From Sordaria brevicollis (Eukaryota > Ascomycota > Sordariomycetes > Sordariales > Sordariaceae): a DNA stretch of 64,000 nt. The stretch covers positions 744,001 to 808,000 of the forward strand of contig JAUTDP010000009.1 in the NCBI GenBank assembly GCA_033439795.1. Reading direction: 5' to 3'. The translations under genes and the position numbers were made by a program. The first letter of the stretch is position 1. Every line of letters begins with the position of its first letter. The notes under the pieces are model-generated. The model did no database searches. It saw only the letters and a list, made by a program, of their open reading frames with translations, and was not told the origin of the DNA. Positions 60,241 through 64,000 of the stretch are shown in pieces.

Positions 60241-62173
60241 GGAGCGGAAATGGCGGTTGCGCGGGTTGCAAGAGGGAAAATGAGACGTTGGTTGGGACTG
60301 GCAAAAGATATTTATTCGAGACTGGGGAGGCTGGGCTGGGGGCTCTTGACCCCAAGCTGTAGTAAGCTATGAGCGAGTGTTTGGACAACGGCCCGCTCCA
60401 ACACACACGCACAGTACTCCCAACACTCCTTTCCACCTTTTCTCATGAAAACCTTGAGATGGTTTGATGCACCTGCCGTTACCAAAACAGGCGCCCCGGC
60501 GGCTTGGAGCACCTCCCAGCCCTTCATCTCGGCCACTTTCGGACTTTCGTGATCATCACTCGGAAGCCTGCCATCCTACAAAGGGGCCACTACCTCGTCA
60601 CATTCCCAAACCACCTAACCCACAGCCATACCTTAGAATTGACCAACTTTTTGCTCTGTAAACACCACAGCTACCCAAAACAAGCTGACTGGCTCCCGCT
60701 TGGGTTGCTGCTTCGGAAGCAGCATCCTCGACTGCATGTATTGGTGCCACCTGAGGATGACATGATGATCCTTAGGCCTACTGGTCTTCACTCCGTGACT
60801 ACACACGTTATATCGGTCGTGCACCATGGTTCACAGCTGCCTCCTTCGTCAGGAAACAGCATGGTTCGTCAGGGATTGCTATAGCAGGAGACAGGGCCGA
60901 CTTGGTTCTCCTCACTGTCCATCTCAGGATCGAGAGCGAGATATCAAGAAGTAGGCGGATTGATGCAGGCTTCGGCCCTAACGACCTAACCCTTGCCTGA
61001 AGCTAACTACTGAAACGTGCGAAAGCAAACGAAGATGCTATTTTCATGATTTGAAAGCTTTCAGGGCCCCACGTCGCAATCTCGTAGTTTGGGAATTTTT
61101 GATATCGTGTGTTGATTGGCGTCGTGTCCTACCTTTCCTGTGCGGCTTGAGGCGGCAATCACGCCCCGTCTCGCTCTGTGATGAATCTCGTCGAAGAAAA
61201 CCAAACCACGAGGTAGACAAACTGGAGTGGGAAAAAATATCACACTTTACTCAAGATGGACTTGGGATAAATACGACGGAAGGTGGAAAAGGCTGTTGGA
61301 TCATTGCTATTTGGCTTGCCTGGTATACTAATATGGGTCGTCCACCGCATTTCACACTTGATACACAGCGATAGCACCGAGAAGACTTGCACCCATCTTA
61401 TTCTTGGCAGAAAGTACTCCAACTGCATCTCTCAACTATTCACTCAACCTCATTGATGCTGACGGGAAGATGTGGAAGTGTTTGCAAAGTTTGGTCCCGT
61501 CAGGACATGTTTTCAACGCCATTGCCGGAGAGAGGCTCATGATATTTTGATTCCACTCTCCATGACAAGAGATCGATCGACGAATATGTAACGCTCGATC
61601 AAGAATCAAGATAAATGACATTACTCGGCCAATATTGTCTCTAAAACGAAGCAATGGAAAGAAAAAGTTTAATATGGATAGTGTACCTCTAGTTGGATCT
61701 ACTGCTGTTATCGTCTCCCAACACCCCGTGCACTCTACACGAGCCATTGGGACCATGATCGCCCAACACCCGTGTTTTGCTCCATTCTACAATAACAATC
61801 ACATCCTGAACAAGAAACTAACGTTGTCGCGGTTGGCAAATGACTCGAAGATGTAGTGTCGTCTCGAGATGGAAGGTCAAAGTCCTAAACGGACGGACCA
61901 CCCAGACACTAATCAGTAACAGGTGGTCAACCTCCAGAACAGCCACAACACCAACCGAAAGTTGCAAGTGACATCACCAGCAACGTTGGTAATAGCGTCA
62001 ATCCAACAAAAATTCAATAGGAAAAAAGTCTGATGCGCAGGGCTTCGCCATTCAGATATCCATCCGACGACTCCCTGGCATACAGATAGAGGGACAACCA
62101 GCTGCCAGCAGACCAGCCACCTCCCGCACGGCTACATCCTGCATTACATGGAACCTTCCGGGTAACTTCCGAA
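60241..62173. other. Intergenic region between divergent genes
   Basis: Contains the presumed promoters of ash1 (minus) and of the 62,174 gene (plus). No coding or RNA feature recognised. Confidence 0.5.
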
Positions 62174-62818
62174 ATGGCGACTTCTTCAGATTGCGACGAA
62201 AAAGATTGTGCAAACACATTCAAGTCATTCGTCAGTGATACTACTACCACGGTAGGGATCATGACAAACATATCACTGACACCGCGAGCTTCGCTGGAAT
62301 CTACATCGCCCATCATTGCTCCATCCCAACAACCCTCTGATGGCAATAGTAATACTGGTGGAGGGCAACAACGACATTCCAACCACCACCGCCATCATCA
62401 AGATCCCCACTCACCACCCTGCTCCCCTCCCCCCGGCGGATCACCTGATCACCATGATGAACCATCGCCCTCCTCCTCCTCCTCGTCCTTGTCCTCCCAT
62501 GACCAACAACAAGCTCAACCACAAGAAGATGAGCAGCAGCAGACCCCCAAAGACCAAGATCCCAAAAACCATAACCATCATCATCAACAACAACAACACA
62601 AGCCTTCTTCGCCATCAACATCTTCAATCAGCACCAACAACACCAACAAATCAGCAGTCCTAAACGAATTCATCACCCGCTCCCGCTCCTCAACCCTCTA
62701 CACGCCCTCGGACAACGAGCGGGACGAGCAGATCCGCATCGCCATCCTGATGCGGTGTCTAGACATGGAAGATCGGTTTCGGGTTCAGGCGGCTAGGTAT
62801 TGGGGCCGGTTGGAGTGA
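62174..62818 (+). CDS. Hypothetical low-complexity protein
   Basis: A single open frame of 214 residues from ATG at 62174. Residues about 60-155 are dominated by Gln, His, Ser, Pro and Asp runs (HHRHHQD, SSSSSSLSSHDQQQ, HHHQQQQH). The last 50 residues are more ordered: AVLNEFITRSRSSTLYTPSD, then DEQIRIAILMRCLDMEDRFRVQAARYWGRLE, likely an amphipathic helix and the conserved part. No family recognised and upstream exons cannot be excluded. The ordered C-terminus and balanced codon use support a real gene more than chance. Confidence 0.6.
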   Translation: MATSSDCDEKDCANTFKSFVSDTTTTVGIMTNISLTPRASLESTSPIIAPSQQPSDGNSNTGGGQQRHSNHHRHHQDPHSPPCSPPPGGSPDHHDEPSPSSSSSSLSSHDQQQAQPQEDEQQQTPKDQDPKNHNHHHQQQQHKPSSPSTSSISTNNTNKSAVLNEFITRSRSSTLYTPSDNERDEQIRIAILMRCLDMEDRFRVQAARYWGRLE

Positions 62819-64000
62819 ATTGCTTCACTCGGTAAACGTCATCAAGGAGGGGGGGGGAGTGAGGAAGGATTAATGTCAACAGGACGCAGTCAGTGGCACG
62901 AAGGAAGGCGATGGATGGTAATGGATGGTAATGGATAATGCATGGATTCCGCAGGGCAACATTTGAAGCTGTTCATACTAGTGGTGGAAAAGATGTTCAC
63001 GATGATGATGATAACGTTCGATGCTCCTGAGAGCAGCCAGAATGGAACGGAAGTCTTTTTTTTGGTGAGTCAGCATATCTGAGAGAGTTTGAAGACAGAT
63101 TGGAGGCAGTTCAGGGAAGAAACAGAGCGTAGTTGAGAAACAGTAACCCGGATCTCGAATGGACGGCCACGACGGACAGGACAGGATTTGGATTTTTGGG
63201 TTGCCTAGCTAGTTGTTGATGGAGTTGGAAGTAATCAATGGAGATAGGATTGGATTGACCAACTCTGGCCCAGGTTGCTCACTCGTGAGGGGCAAAGACC
63301 ACGCGCTCTCTGGATTCGGTTACTGCTTGAGATACTGGCAGATGGTGTTGGTACTGTAATTGTGAAGGAAGGCACAATATTGTGGAGGGTTTCGCAATTT
63401 GTTGTACTATGTTTTATCTTTGTACTGTCAAGTATATCAAATATTCGGTTACAAGCCCAATGACTGAGCTGTTCGTCTCATTAAGACCTCGGATCAATCA
63501 CTAAAGCTATGGTTTTGCCTAATTGCTTTGTTCCCTCTCGGAGGTCATTTGTTCTCTCGAAGCTCAGCGTGTCATATTGACTCGTCAACGGCTTTCAGAC
63601 ACATACTGGGCCAAGGTTTCTGTCACCGGGAGGATTTGGACTGTTTAAAATGGACGCCTTCATGCATCTCAAGAGCGTCACATCAACACGAACCAAAATA
63701 GTATCACTTTATACGTATAAGATTCGATTGCCAACCAACGTCCTTTCAGTGTTCTGTGGAAATCATCCACCCCCGTCGTGTTGGTGTTTTCACTCTTGGC
63801 ATAATACCCTAGAAAACCCAAGCATCGGGCAGGCACCTGGTTGGCATCATGACATATACCTGCTACACCACCAGAGGTCATCGAATTTATAGCCGCTACT
63901 GCCTATTTGGTGACGTGCTGCCACTTCTTGACCTCTGCCTTCCCCCAGAGAAGAACCTTGACCAGAGCACAACCTCACGATTCAGGGCCCGCCATCGTCT
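62819..64000. other. Right end of the window, no supported gene
   Basis: Begins with the presumed 3' UTR of the preceding gene, including a GGTAATGGATG-type short repeat at about 62,910-62,945. No coding feature can be supported before the window ends. Confidence 0.5.

Noticed and set aside
1..64000. CRISPR arrays, bacterial operons or ribosome binding sites
   Set aside because: Spliced genes, RIP and LTR retrotransposons show fungal nuclear DNA; no spaced direct-repeat array is present.

Overview
The window is nuclear DNA of a filamentous ascomycete, most likely a Neurospora-like member of the Sordariales. Genes carry short introns with GT...AG borders and sit in DNA of about 50% GC. A 23 kb block, roughly 7,990-31,420, is extremely AT-rich, nearly lacks CpA and TpG, and is full of TAA stops. 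That is the signature of repeat-induced point mutation (RIP). No species call is possible from the sequence alone.

Layout: 2,007-5,901 (minus) encodes an importin-7/8-family karyopherin. The AT-rich block follows. It is a nested pair of RIP-destroyed Ty3/Gypsy LTR retrotransposons. The outer element (8,533-29,039) has 296-bp LTRs and an AATAG target duplication. It is split inside its RNase H domain by an inner element (12,018-24,957) with 393-bp LTRs and a TTTAC target duplication. To the right of the outer element lies a relic of a pogo-like DNA transposon. An imperfect inverted repeat of about 170-180 bp brackets the whole block.

To the right lie an RfeG-like regulator (34,506-36,012, minus), DNA polymerase eta (40,043-42,127, minus), a Pfa5-type DHYC palmitoyltransferase (43,906-45,470, minus), a small cysteine-rich CxxC protein (50,471-50,771, plus), a weak small-gene candidate or pseudogene (53,459-53,749, minus), an ASH1-like AWS/SET/post-SET histone methyltransferase (55,016-59,091, minus) and a low-complexity hypothetical protein (62,174-62,818, plus). 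Large spaces between them hold no gene I can support.

The host genes are functionally unrelated (nuclear import, transcription, lesion bypass, protein lipidation, chromatin) and do not form a cluster. All intron-containing models were built by hand from splice sites and reading phase; in each, the exon lengths sum to whole codons. The most unusual material is in the transposon block: an antisense open frame between integrase and 3' LTR of the outer element, a long extra frame after the chromodomain of the inner element, an unmutated GC island inside the inner element, and a mirror-image gradient of RIP across both LTR pairs.
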